From NCBI GenBank assembly GCA_965215345.1, contig CBDCDL010000002.1, forward strand, positions 744,001-808,000: a stretch of DNA of 64,000 bases. Direction: 5' to 3'. Below are positions 32,754 to 41,560 of this stretch, piece by piece (the stretch's first letter is position 1; each line of letters starts with the position of its first letter). The position numbers and the translations under genes are program-made. Under the pieces are notes generated by a model. The model did not search any database, was not told the origin of the DNA, and saw only the letters and a list, made by a program, of their open reading frames with translations. The DNA is from CATQHW01 sp965215345 (GTDB lineage Bacteria; Spirochaetota; Spirochaetia; SZUA-6; Bin103).

Positions 32754-33521
32754 TCACAGCAGCGCCAGGAAACCTCCGTCCACGTACAGCACGTGGCCGT
32801 TGACGAAGCTGGAGGCCTCGGAGGCCAGAAACACGGCCGGGCCCACCAGTTCCGTCGTGTCCCCCCAGCGGCCGGCCGGCGTGCGCTCGCGCAGCCAGGC
32901 GTTGAACGCCGGATCGTCGGCGAGCGGCTGCGTCATCTCCGTGACGAAGTAGCCGGGTCCGATGCCGTTGGCCTGCACCCCGTGCGGCCCCCACTCCACC
33001 GCCATCGCCCGCGTCAGCATCTGCAGTCCGCCCTTGGCGGCCCCGTACGCGGCGGTGCCGTGCCGGGCTCGCTCGCTGATCAGCGAGCAGGTGTTGATGA
33101 TCTTGCCGCGGCCGCGCTCGCACATGCCGCGCGCCACCCGCCGGCCGACCAGGAACGGCGCGGTGAGGTCGGTGTCGATGACCTCCTGCCAGTCGGCCGA
33201 GTCCAGCTCGACCATCGGCGCGCGCCGCGTCATGCCGGCGTTGTTGACCAGGATGTCGATCGGCCCGATGGACCGCTCGACGGCGCCGATCGCCTCGTCC
33301 CCCGCCTGCTCGTCGCGGGTGTCGAACGGACACGCGTCGGCCTCGATCCCGTCCGCGCGCAACGCTTCCACCATCTGCGCGACCCGGTCGAGCCGGCGGC
33401 CGTTGATCAACACGTGGGCGCCCGCCTCGCCCAGGCCGCGGGCCAGCGCGGCGCCGATGCCGGAGGTCGAACCGGTGACCAGGGCGAGCCTGCCGTCGAG
33501 CCGGAAGTCGTTCGCCGTCAT
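32754..33521 (-). CDS. SDR-family oxidoreductase, gluconate 5-dehydrogenase-like
   Basis: This 255-residue classical short-chain dehydrogenase starts at ATG 33521. The cofactor motif TGSTSGIG is at 16-23, NNAG at about 93-96, and the catalytic triad is Ser146, Tyr159 and Lys163 (AAYGAAKGG). It ends with the usual NGHVLYVDGGFLALL. The sequence around GPGYFVTEMTQPL resembles gluconate/2-keto-gluconate reductases, but specificity cannot be proven. It is a single gene downstream of nothing obvious, divergent from the methyltransferase. Confidence 0.9.
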   Translation of the reverse strand: MTANDFRLDGRLALVTGSTSGIGAALARGLGEAGAHVLINGRRLDRVAQMVEALRADGIEADACPFDTRDEQAGDEAIGAVERSIGPIDILVNNAGMTRRAPMVELDSADWQEVIDTDLTAPFLVGRRVARGMCERGRGKIINTCSLISERARHGTAAYGAAKGGLQMLTRAMAVEWGPHGVQANGIGPGYFVTEMTQPLADDPAFNAWLRERTPAGRWGDTTELVGPAVFLASEASSFVNGHVLYVDGGFLALL

Positions 33522-33601
33522 GGATCCGCATGGTAGCGCGGCGCTGCGAGTATCCATAGGGCTTGTAACAACGTGGCATGCCAATCTACCTTTGACGGAG
33601 G

Positions 33602-35203
33602 ATGAATGAAGATAACGTCAGTAGAGAGATTCTGACGCTCGCCGAAGCGGCGGCGTTCATTCGAGTGAGCGAGAAGACGTTGGGCGAAATGGCGCGTACC
33701 CGACGTATCCCCTCGCAGAAGGTCGGCCGCGAGTGGCGGTTCCTGCGGATGGCGCTGGTCTCCTGGCTGGCGGGCGACGGCGCGAACGGGGTCACCGACA
33801 AGGCGGACCGGACTGCCGACGAGTTGGCGTCCGTCCCATCGCGCGTCGCCGAAGCCGCCGTGCAGTACGAACTGCTCCCACCCGCGGGGTTTCGGGACAC
33901 GGCGTTTTCCGAGAACCACGATCGTACCCTGCACCGCTGGGTTCCCTGGATCGCCGGTTTCTCGGGATCGTTCGTGGCCGGCGTGCTCGATTCAGTGCGG
34001 ACCCGGCGCCGCAGGATGCGCGTCCTGGACCCCTTCGCGGGAGTCGGCACCACGCTGATCGAAGCCCTCAAACAGGGCGACGACGCGGTCGGCTACGAAA
34101 TCAACCCGTATGCTGCGCTTGCATGCAGAGTGAAGGCCGACGCCAACCGATACGACGTCGCCGCGCTGGAGACCGCGATCGCTCAGTTCGAGGAGTTTGG
34201 CGAGGACGAGTCCTGGCTGCATACCGACCCTGCTACGGAACCCCCCGACGGCTTTCGGAGTCGCGTTCCGTTCTTCAGCCGAACCGTGGAACGACAGGTG
34301 CTGGCGTGCCTGGACTTCATTGCGCAACGGACCACGGGATGGCTGCGGGAGCTGTTTCGGGTCGCGTTCGGTTCAGTCATGGTCGGCTTCTCCAATTACT
34401 CCTACGAGCCGAGTCTCGGCACACGCGCCGGCGCCGGCAAGCCCGACGTCCTGCATGCCGACGTATTCGGGGTCGTGCGTCGCAAGTTGCTGGAAATGCT
34501 CGACGACATCGCCACGTTTCAGGGCTGGATGAAAGCACACGATCCTGCGCCGCAGGCGACGGTCCATCCGTTTTCCTATTTCGACCACCCTCCGGGAACG
34601 GATCTGCAGAGTATCGACGCGCTCATCACGTCCCCTCCGTACTTGAACAACTACCACTACGTCAGGAACACCCGGCCCCATCTCTTCTGGCTTGGCATGG
34701 CGCAGGAATCCGGCGACCTGAAAGGCATCGAGCAGGGGAGCTTCGGCCGATTCTGGCAAACCGTTCGCTCCGGTCCCGAGATCGCGCTCAAGCCGCGACT
34801 GGATCACCTGACGAAGCAACTACGTGAACTCAGGTCGCTCCACCCCGAGAAGGGAGCGTACGGCGGCGCCGGATGGGCGAACTACGCCGCCGCCTACTTC
34901 AATGATTGCCAGAGGTTCTGCGCTCTCACGCTCCCCCGCATGCGCCCGGGCGGCGCAGTAGTGGTCGTAATCGGCAACAACATCCTGCAAGGCATCGAGT
35001 TCAAGACCGACAGACTATTCGCAGAAATCGCCGAAAGAGAAGGGTTCGAAGTCGTTGAAATGCACGAGGTGCGCACCAAACGGATCGGCAACAGCATCGT
35101 CAATTCCTCGGTCCGCGCAGGTACGGTAAGCCACCGTACTCGTCTCTACGAAACAGCCGTCGAACTGCGCGCCCCGGACGCGGCTCGTCAGCGCAGCGAC
35201 TGA
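33602..35203 (+). CDS. Orphan DNA methyltransferase with N-terminal excisionase-type HTH
   Basis: This 533-residue protein begins with a MerR/excisionase-like helix-turn-helix (about 8-56: LTLAEAAAFIRVSEKTLGEM...GREWRFLRMALVSWL). It then has SAM-binding motif I DPFAGVGTT (143-151) and the catalytic motif TSPPYLNNY (343-351), suggesting an N4-cytosine or N6-adenine amino-methyltransferase. No restriction gene is adjacent. The base composition is less GC-rich at the 5' end than the neighbours. A GGAGG sequence abuts the ATG directly, so the exact start is uncertain. Possible roles are an orphan epigenetic regulator or a relic of a defence system. Confidence 0.85.
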   Translation: MNEDNVSREILTLAEAAAFIRVSEKTLGEMARTRRIPSQKVGREWRFLRMALVSWLAGDGANGVTDKADRTADELASVPSRVAEAAVQYELLPPAGFRDTAFSENHDRTLHRWVPWIAGFSGSFVAGVLDSVRTRRRRMRVLDPFAGVGTTLIEALKQGDDAVGYEINPYAALACRVKADANRYDVAALETAIAQFEEFGEDESWLHTDPATEPPDGFRSRVPFFSRTVERQVLACLDFIAQRTTGWLRELFRVAFGSVMVGFSNYSYEPSLGTRAGAGKPDVLHADVFGVVRRKLLEMLDDIATFQGWMKAHDPAPQATVHPFSYFDHPPGTDLQSIDALITSPPYLNNYHYVRNTRPHLFWLGMAQESGDLKGIEQGSFGRFWQTVRSGPEIALKPRLDHLTKQLRELRSLHPEKGAYGGAGWANYAAAYFNDCQRFCALTLPRMRPGGAVVVVIGNNILQGIEFKTDRLFAEIAEREGFEVVEMHEVRTKRIGNSIVNSSVRAGTVSHRTRLYETAVELRAPDAARQRSD

Positions 35204-35245
35204 ACGACCTCGTCCGGGGTTTCCGCAATCCGGCAGCGTCTCCGC

Positions 35246-35261
35246 TATACTGCTCCGCGTC
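35246..35261 (+). promoter_or_regulatory. -10 box giving a nearly leaderless transcript for the nuclease gene
   Basis: TATACT at 35246-35251 lies 10 bases before the ATG at 35262, with no Shine-Dalgarno sequence between. Transcription would start about 3-4 bases before the ATG. No strong -35 hexamer is visible. Confidence 0.4.
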
Positions 35262-36164
35262 ATGAACGTGTGCAGACGATTCGCGGGGCTCTTGGCGGGG
35301 TTGGCGTTGCTGCTCCTGGGCACGGCGAGTGCCGCAGGCGACGGGGCCCGGCCGCCGATCGTCTACGACGTCACGGTGGCCGGCCTGGAGCACTACGGCG
35401 ACGCCGACCGCTCCCCGATGACGCCCGCGACAGTCACGCGCCACGTGGACGGGGATACCTTCGAGGTTGCGATCGCCGACCCGCCATGGGGGATGCGCAC
35501 GACCGAGAAGGTGCGCTTCATGGGCATCGACACGCCGGAGCTGAACGAGCCCTTCGGGGCCGAAGCGCTGGAGCACGTGCAGCGCAGGGCGGGCTCCGGA
35601 CCGGTGTACCTTGCATTCGACTTCCAGCGCCGCGACCGATTCGGCCGCCTGCTCGCCTTCGTCTACCTGCGGCCGGACGACACGCTGTTGAACGCCGAGC
35701 TGATCGAGGCAGGACTCGCCAGGCTCTACCGCGGCGACGACCTGATGTACTTCTTCGCGCACTTCGAGCGCCTGGAAACGGAGGTCCGCAGACGCTGCCT
35801 GGGCATATGGGAGGACGACTGCGGGGCAGGCGTCGTCATCGTGACCATCCGCAACGACGGCCGAGACGAGCACGTGCTGCTGCGCAACTACGGCTCCGCG
35901 CCGGTTGACATCTCAGGATGGCAGACCTGGGATGACGACGGCGACGTCATCATGATCCCGGCGGGGCCCAGCCTGGCGCCGGGAGAGACGGTGGCGGTGT
36001 GCAGCGGCACCGGTTGTGTGGGCAGTCCCGAGCCTTTCCTGTACCCGTTGACCGTGAACATCTGGGGCAACCCCGGGGATCTGGCGTGCCTCAAGGATCG
36101 CTCGGGAGCGCTCGTCGACTCCTACGGGTACGGGAAACAAGCCGCTGACACCTGCGCATCCTGA
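35262..36164 (+). CDS. Secreted thermonuclease-like protein with C-terminal lamin-tail domain
   Basis: This 300-residue protein has a signal peptide (LLAGLALLLLGTASAAG). Its staphylococcal-nuclease fold (about 50-185) contains VDGDTFEV, VRFMGIDTPELNEP (Arg85 and Glu93) and RRDRFGRLLAFVYL with the second catalytic arginine. The C-terminal domain (about 195-290: IRNDGRDEHVLLRNYGSAPVDISGWQ) is a lamin-tail domain, often found on secreted nucleases and thought to bind surfaces or DNA. Catalytic residues look intact. It probably degrades extracellular nucleic acid. Confidence 0.9.
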   Translation: MNVCRRFAGLLAGLALLLLGTASAAGDGARPPIVYDVTVAGLEHYGDADRSPMTPATVTRHVDGDTFEVAIADPPWGMRTTEKVRFMGIDTPELNEPFGAEALEHVQRRAGSGPVYLAFDFQRRDRFGRLLAFVYLRPDDTLLNAELIEAGLARLYRGDDLMYFFAHFERLETEVRRRCLGIWEDDCGAGVVIVTIRNDGRDEHVLLRNYGSAPVDISGWQTWDDDGDVIMIPAGPSLAPGETVAVCSGTGCVGSPEPFLYPLTVNIWGNPGDLACLKDRSGALVDSYGYGKQAADTCAS

Positions 36165-36211
36165 GCGCGCGCCGCTCGACGGCCCTCACCAGCGGTCGAT
36201 CTCGTGACCTC

Positions 36212-38455
36212 ATGAGCAGCGCGGACCCACCGCCCGAGCGGCGCGCGCTCAGTCCCGCGCAGCGGATCGCCGCGCAGCGCACCTTCCACCTCTTCACCCT
36301 GTTCAACGTCTGCTCGTTCCAGTGCCTGTCGGGCAACCTGATCACGCTGTTCGGACTCCGGGTCGGACTGGGCAGCGTGATGATCGGCGTGTTGTTCGCC
36401 GTCATCCCGCTGTCCCAGTTCATGCCGATCATCGGCCGGCTGTTCGTGCGCCGGCTGGGCAACGTGCGCTCCATGGGCCTGTTCTGGAGCGCACGCTCCA
36501 TCATGGCGGCGCCGCTGCTGGTGGTGGCGCTGTTCGCGGGCGCGGGTCGGACCACCGTGGCGGTGGCGCTGCTGTTCATCGGCGTGCTGGGCTTCAACCT
36601 GGCGCGCGGGGCGGGCATGGCCGGCATGCAGCCGGTCATCGGCCACCTGACCACGCCGCAGGACCGCGGCCTGTTCATGTCGCGCATGCAGCTCATCATC
36701 CACGCCGTGATCATCGTGACCGGCCTGCTGATGGGTCTGGTCCTGGACCGGGAGTCGCCGCTGGCGGTGTTCACGGTCATCCTGGCGGTGGGCGTGGCGG
36801 CCGGCGTCATCGCCACCATCTCGGTGTTCCGCCTGCCGGAACCGCCGCACGAGGAACGCTCCGGCCCGCTCCTGCGGGCTGCCGTCGAGGCGCTGCGCGG
36901 CGCCACCATGCGCCGCTTCCTGCTCCTGATCCTGGCGGTGTTCGCCGGTTCCTTCATGGTCAGTCCCTTCTTCATCGTGTTCCTGCGGCAGGTCTACGGC
37001 ATGGGCGACAACTCGATCATGCTGGTGACGGTGGTCGGCTCCGCCGGCGCCATCTGCATGGCCCTGCTCAGCGGCCTGATGACCGACCGCATCGGCGCCC
37101 AGCCGCTGCTGGTGCTGTCGGCCGCCGCCATCGCGGTGGTGATGCTGCCGCTGGTGGTGGCGCCTCCCCTGCCCGCGACCGCGGCATGGATCTACGGCGC
37201 GGCGGCGTTCTTCGTCTTCATGCTGGGCACCAGCGGGCTGCAGAGCGCCTCCACCGTCTACTTCCTGTCGATCGGCACGGCCTCCGAGCGGCTCAACCTG
37301 GGCATCCTGTACATGCTCGCCACCGGGCTGGGCGGCACGCTGGGCTCGCTGGCCGGCGGCGCGCTGCTGGACCTGCTGGGGGGCGCGCTGGGGGTGACCG
37401 GCTCGTTCCGCGCCTACTTCGCGCTGGTGACGGTGCTGTTCGCGGCCATCGTCGTCGGCATGGGCGGACTGGAGCGGCTGGGCGCCTACCGCGCGCGCGA
37501 CGTGCTGTCGATGATGTTCTCCATCCGCGACCTGCGGGCGCTGGGGCTGCTCAACCGGCTGCAGCGGGTGCGCAGCCCGTTCGAGGAGGAGCATCTCATC
37601 CAGGAGCTCGGCTCGGCGCGCTCGCGGGTGACCGCCCGCGACTTGGTGCGCAAGCTGTCCTCACCGCGGTTCGCGGTGCGCGCGGAAGCGCTGACGGCGC
37701 TCAGTGCCGCCGATACCCGCGAGGACTTGGCCCCGGCGCTGATCAACGAACTGCGCAACCACGACTTCACCACCGCCTACCTTGCCGCGAACGTGGCCGG
37801 CCAGAAGGGTATCACGGAGGCGATCCCGGCCCTGCGCGAGAGCCTGGACTCCCGCGACTTCTTCCTGGCCGGCAAGGCGATGGTGGCCCTGGGGCGGCTC
37901 GGCGACCGGCCGAGCGTAGGGCGGATCGAGCAGCTCCTGGCCGGCACCGAGAACCCGCGCCTGATCATCCACGCGGCCACCGCCCTGGAGCTGTTCGGCA
38001 GCGCGACCTCGGTCCCGGTGCTCATCGCCAAGCTGAGCCGCCGATTCGCGCCCTACGTGCGCGACGAGCTGATCCTGGCGATCGCCGCGATCCTGGGGGC
38101 GGGCAGCTTCCTGTACCCCCACTACCGGAGCTTCCTGGACGACGCCGCCGCCGGACTCGACAGCCTCCGCGACGAGTTGACACAGAACCGGCGTTCGCGG
38201 ACGACGCACGAGCAGGTGGTTAAGATGCTGGACCTGATGGGCGAAGATCATGCGCGCTTCGCGAAGGCCGCCCGTGCATTGCTGGCCATGCTGTCCGGCG
38301 CAGCGCTCGACGCACCGGCGGCCGAGCAACTCGCCGGCGGCCTGGCCGACCGCGAGATCCTGAGCCTGGATCGGTACCGCTTCCTGGTCGCGGCGGTCGT
38401 CACCTGGGCGGCCGCCCAGGGTCCGTCTCCGGCAGCCAGTCGGGCATCGGGATGA
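36212..38455 (+). CDS. MFS transporter with C-terminal HEAT-repeat domain
   Basis: The first 430 residues or so of this 747-residue protein form a 12-helix MFS unit, with RLFVRRLG in the loop between helices 2 and 3 and GLMTDRIG between helices 8 and 9. The C-terminal 300 residues have no membrane helices and contain HEAT-like helical pairs: AVRAEALTALSA, FTTAYLAANVAGQKG, FFLAGKAMVALGRLGD, LIIHAATALELFGS. The cytoplasmic repeat domain suggests a scaffold or regulator of transport. The stop lies ten bases before the TRAP permease start. Confidence 0.85.
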   Translation: MSSADPPPERRALSPAQRIAAQRTFHLFTLFNVCSFQCLSGNLITLFGLRVGLGSVMIGVLFAVIPLSQFMPIIGRLFVRRLGNVRSMGLFWSARSIMAAPLLVVALFAGAGRTTVAVALLFIGVLGFNLARGAGMAGMQPVIGHLTTPQDRGLFMSRMQLIIHAVIIVTGLLMGLVLDRESPLAVFTVILAVGVAAGVIATISVFRLPEPPHEERSGPLLRAAVEALRGATMRRFLLLILAVFAGSFMVSPFFIVFLRQVYGMGDNSIMLVTVVGSAGAICMALLSGLMTDRIGAQPLLVLSAAAIAVVMLPLVVAPPLPATAAWIYGAAAFFVFMLGTSGLQSASTVYFLSIGTASERLNLGILYMLATGLGGTLGSLAGGALLDLLGGALGVTGSFRAYFALVTVLFAAIVVGMGGLERLGAYRARDVLSMMFSIRDLRALGLLNRLQRVRSPFEEEHLIQELGSARSRVTARDLVRKLSSPRFAVRAEALTALSAADTREDLAPALINELRNHDFTTAYLAANVAGQKGITEAIPALRESLDSRDFFLAGKAMVALGRLGDRPSVGRIEQLLAGTENPRLIIHAATALELFGSATSVPVLIAKLSRRFAPYVRDELILAIAAILGAGSFLYPHYRSFLDDAAAGLDSLRDELTQNRRSRTTHEQVVKMLDLMGEDHARFAKAARALLAMLSGAALDAPAAEQLAGGLADREILSLDRYRFLVAAVVTWAAAQGPSPAASRASG

Positions 38456-38465
38456 GCCGCTGCCC

Positions 38466-40463
38466 ATGAGCGAATCCGCTCCCGACTCGACTGCTCCGCC
38501 GCCCTCGCGCGCGGCGCGCATCGAGGACGGCGCGGTGATCGTCGCGCTGCTGCTGCTGGCGACCATCCCTACCGCGCAGGTCATCGCCCGCCTGCTGTTC
38601 GATGCCGCCCTCACCGCCGCTTCCGGCTACGTCAGGCACCTGGTGGTCTGGGGCGCCTGCCTGACCGGCATCGTCGCCACGCGTGAGCGGCAGCACCTGT
38701 CGCTGAGCGCCGGCCTGCCGAAGCTGCCCGCCCCGTACGATCGCTGGACGGCGGTCGCCGCCACGACCATCACCGTGGCCGTCACCACCGGCATCGCCGT
38801 CAGCGCGGCGTCGCTGACGCTGGTGGGCTTCGGTGGGTACGAACGGGTCGGGGCGTTCCCCAAGCGGGCGGTGCTGGCGATCCTGCCGGTCGGCTTCGGG
38901 CTCATGGCGCTGCGCATGGTGCTGGCCGCCGCCCGGCCGCAGGAGGAGGGCCGTTCGGGACGGGCGGGGTCAGCGGCCGGCGTGCTCGGCATCGCGCTCG
39001 GCGTGATTCTGTCGACGCAGCCGCTGTCGAACCTGATCGTCAGCCTCTCCTGGGAGACCGGCGCGGGGTTGCCGGCGGCGATCGAAACCGCCCTCCTGGA
39101 CGGTGCCGACACCGTCAACGGCGCGCTGCGGTCACTGCGGCTGCCCCTGCTGATCCTCATGATCGTCTCGGCGGTGGCCGGCGTGCCGATCTTCGCCGTG
39201 CTGGGCGGCATCGCCCTGTTGATGTTCGCGTCCAACGGCGTGCTGGAGACCGTCCCCGGAGAGGCGTACACGATGCTCATCGGCGTGCACGTGCCGGCGC
39301 TGCCGCTGTTCGCGCTGTCCGGCTTCCTGCTGTCGGAGAGCGGCGCCGGAGCGCGCCTCGTGCGTCTGTGCACGGCCCTGTTCTCCCGCTACCGCGGCGG
39401 CCTGATCATCGCCGCGACGCTGATCTGCGCCTACTTCACCACCTTCACGGGCGCCTCCGGCGTGACCATCCTGGCGGTCGGCGGCCTGCTGGCGGCGCTG
39501 TTGGCGGAAAACGGGTTTGGCAAGGACCTGTCCACCGGCCTGCTGACCGCCTCCGGCAGCATCGGCCTGCTGTTCCCGCCCAGCCTCCCCATCATCATGT
39601 ACGGCGTCGTCAGCCAGAACAACATCAAGGCGATGTTCGCCGGCGGCGTCGGACCCGGCATCCTCATGGTGTTTGCCCTGATCGCCTTCGCGCTGGTGCG
39701 CGCCCGCACGGCCCGGCGCTCCGCCGGCGCGCCGGTGCCGGGCGCGGCCACGGCCGCCGGCCCGGCAGCCCCCGTGCCGTTGCCGGACGTCGGACGCGCG
39801 CTGCGGCACGCCGGCTGGGAGGTGGCGCTGCCGGTGATCATCCTGGGCCTGCTGTTCGGCGGCGTCACCAACTTGGTGGAGACGGCCGCGATCGCCGTGG
39901 TCTACCTGCTGGTCGTGCAGATGCTGATCCATCGCGACCTGGCCGTGCGCGACCTGCCCCGGCTGTTCGCCAGGGCCGCGCCCATCATCGGCGGCATCCT
40001 GGTCATCCTGGGAGTGGCCAAGGCGCTGTCGTTCGCGATCGTGGACGCGCAGGTGCCGCAGGCGCTGGTGCAGTGGTTCTCCGACCACGTGCGCTCGCCC
40101 TACGTGTTTCTGATCCTGCTCAACCTGGCACTGCTGATCGCCGGCTGCCTGATGGACATCTTTTCGGCGATCGTCGTGCTGGTGCCGCTGCTGACCCCGA
40201 TCGCGGAGTCCTACGGGATAGACCCCGTGCACCTGGGGATCATCTTCCTGGCCAATCTGGAACTCGGCTACCTGACCCCGCCGGTCGGCCTGAACCTGTT
40301 CCTGGCCTCCTACCGGTTCGAGATTCCACTCGCGAAGTTGTACCGCACCACCCTGCCGTTCCTGGCGATCCTGCTGGTGTCGGTGCTGGTGATCACCTAC
40401 GTGCCGCCCCTCACCACCACGCTGGTCAGCCTGTTGGGTCTGTCCGGCGGTGCGGTGAATTGA
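38466..40463 (+). CDS. TRAP transporter fused small and large permease (DctQM)
   Basis: In this 665-residue inner-membrane protein, residues 1-160 or so resemble the four-helix DctQ subunit. Residues about 175-660 form the DctM subunit, with LPLFALSGFLLSESGAGARL, LTASGSIGLLFPPSLPIIMYG and the C-terminal LANLELGYLTPPVGLNLFLAS, all typical of DctM. TRAP transporters take up carboxylates and related acids with a sodium gradient. Fusion of Q and M is known in the family. The partner binding protein follows immediately. Confidence 0.93.
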   Translation: MSESAPDSTAPPPSRAARIEDGAVIVALLLLATIPTAQVIARLLFDAALTAASGYVRHLVVWGACLTGIVATRERQHLSLSAGLPKLPAPYDRWTAVAATTITVAVTTGIAVSAASLTLVGFGGYERVGAFPKRAVLAILPVGFGLMALRMVLAAARPQEEGRSGRAGSAAGVLGIALGVILSTQPLSNLIVSLSWETGAGLPAAIETALLDGADTVNGALRSLRLPLLILMIVSAVAGVPIFAVLGGIALLMFASNGVLETVPGEAYTMLIGVHVPALPLFALSGFLLSESGAGARLVRLCTALFSRYRGGLIIAATLICAYFTTFTGASGVTILAVGGLLAALLAENGFGKDLSTGLLTASGSIGLLFPPSLPIIMYGVVSQNNIKAMFAGGVGPGILMVFALIAFALVRARTARRSAGAPVPGAATAAGPAAPVPLPDVGRALRHAGWEVALPVIILGLLFGGVTNLVETAAIAVVYLLVVQMLIHRDLAVRDLPRLFARAAPIIGGILVILGVAKALSFAIVDAQVPQALVQWFSDHVRSPYVFLILLNLALLIAGCLMDIFSAIVVLVPLLTPIAESYGIDPVHLGIIFLANLELGYLTPPVGLNLFLASYRFEIPLAKLYRTTLPFLAILLVSVLVITYVPPLTTTLVSLLGLSGGAVN

Positions 40464-40486
40464 CGCTCCCGGTACCGCACGCGACC

Positions 40487-41560
40487 ATGCTCACGATCAT
40501 GGAACACGCAGTCTCGTCAGGACGCGGCGATCGTCACCGCCGCCCACGATGGCGCTCGGCCGCGCGCCGTGCGTGCGCGTGCATGGTGCTGCTGGCGCTG
40601 GCGGCGGCCGGCGCCGCGGGCCAGAACCTGAAGTTCGCCAGCCTGGCGCCGAAAGACACGCTGTGGGACAAGGCGCTGCAGCAGATCGGCGCCGAGTGGC
40701 ACCGGCTCTCGGGCGGCGACATCGAGGTGACCGTCTTTCCCGGCGGCGTGGCCGGCGACGAAACCGACATGCTGCGCAAGATGCGTACCGGCCAGTTGGA
40801 CGCCGCCGCGATCTCCGCGATCGGCCTGGCCAGCGTGTACCCCGGCGTGCTGGCGCTCGGCATGCCATTCCTGTTCGAGAACGAGGAGGAAGTGGCGCAT
40901 GCCACCGAGCAGCTCCGTCCGCTGATCGCGGAGGAGTTCGAGCGGCGCGGCTTCAAGATGCTCATGTGGACGGCAGCCGGTTGGGTGCACTTCTTCACCC
41001 GCGAGCCCACCCTCACCCCCTCCGACCTGCAGCAGCGGAAACTCAACGTTCCGGACGCCGATCCGGGCGTGGTGGCGGCGTGGCAGGCCGCCGGCTTCCG
41101 GATCGCCGAGGTGCCGGCCACGGAGCTCATGCTTGGCCTGCAGACCGGGCTGGTCGACGCGGTGCTGAACACGCCGCTGATCGTCGCGCCCATGCAGTGG
41201 TTCGGCGTCGCCAAGCACATGAACGCGCTGGAGATCGCCCCGTTCTACGGCGCGATGCTGATCTCCACGCGCACGTGGCGGCGGTTTCCCGAGGAGCTTC
41301 GGGCGCAGTTCCTTGAGGTCGTGCAGGAAATCGGCACGGAGGCGACCGCGGAAGTGCTCGAAGCCGAGCGCATTGCCGTCGAGCTCATGCGCCGTTTCGG
41401 CCTGACCATCCACCAGCCCACGGCCGAGCAGGCGGCCGAGTGGCGGGTGCTGCAGCAGGGCTTCGAGCCGATGGTGGGTCCGATCGTGGACGAGCGCGCC
41501 TTCGACATCGTGATCGAGGCCTTGGCCGAATACCGTGCGGGACGCGCCGCTTCACCGTAG
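40487..41560 (+). CDS. TRAP transporter substrate-binding protein (DctP)
   Basis: This 357-residue periplasmic protein has a long basic N-region and a signal segment ACMVLLALAAAGAAGQ, then LKFASLAPKDTLWDKALQQI. The DctP hallmark RKLNVPDADPGVVAAWQAAG includes the equivalent of the conserved Arg loop. FGVAKHMNALEIAPFYGAML is the characteristic C-terminal segment. The start could be ATG 40487 or 40499. Its 3' end overlaps the convergent epimerase gene by nine bases. Confidence 0.9.
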   Translation: MLTIMEHAVSSGRGDRHRRPRWRSAARRACACMVLLALAAAGAAGQNLKFASLAPKDTLWDKALQQIGAEWHRLSGGDIEVTVFPGGVAGDETDMLRKMRTGQLDAAAISAIGLASVYPGVLALGMPFLFENEEEVAHATEQLRPLIAEEFERRGFKMLMWTAAGWVHFFTREPTLTPSDLQQRKLNVPDADPGVVAAWQAAGFRIAEVPATELMLGLQTGLVDAVLNTPLIVAPMQWFGVAKHMNALEIAPFYGAMLISTRTWRRFPEELRAQFLEVVQEIGTEATAEVLEAERIAVELMRRFGLTIHQPTAEQAAEWRVLQQGFEPMVGPIVDERAFDIVIEALAEYRAGRAASP

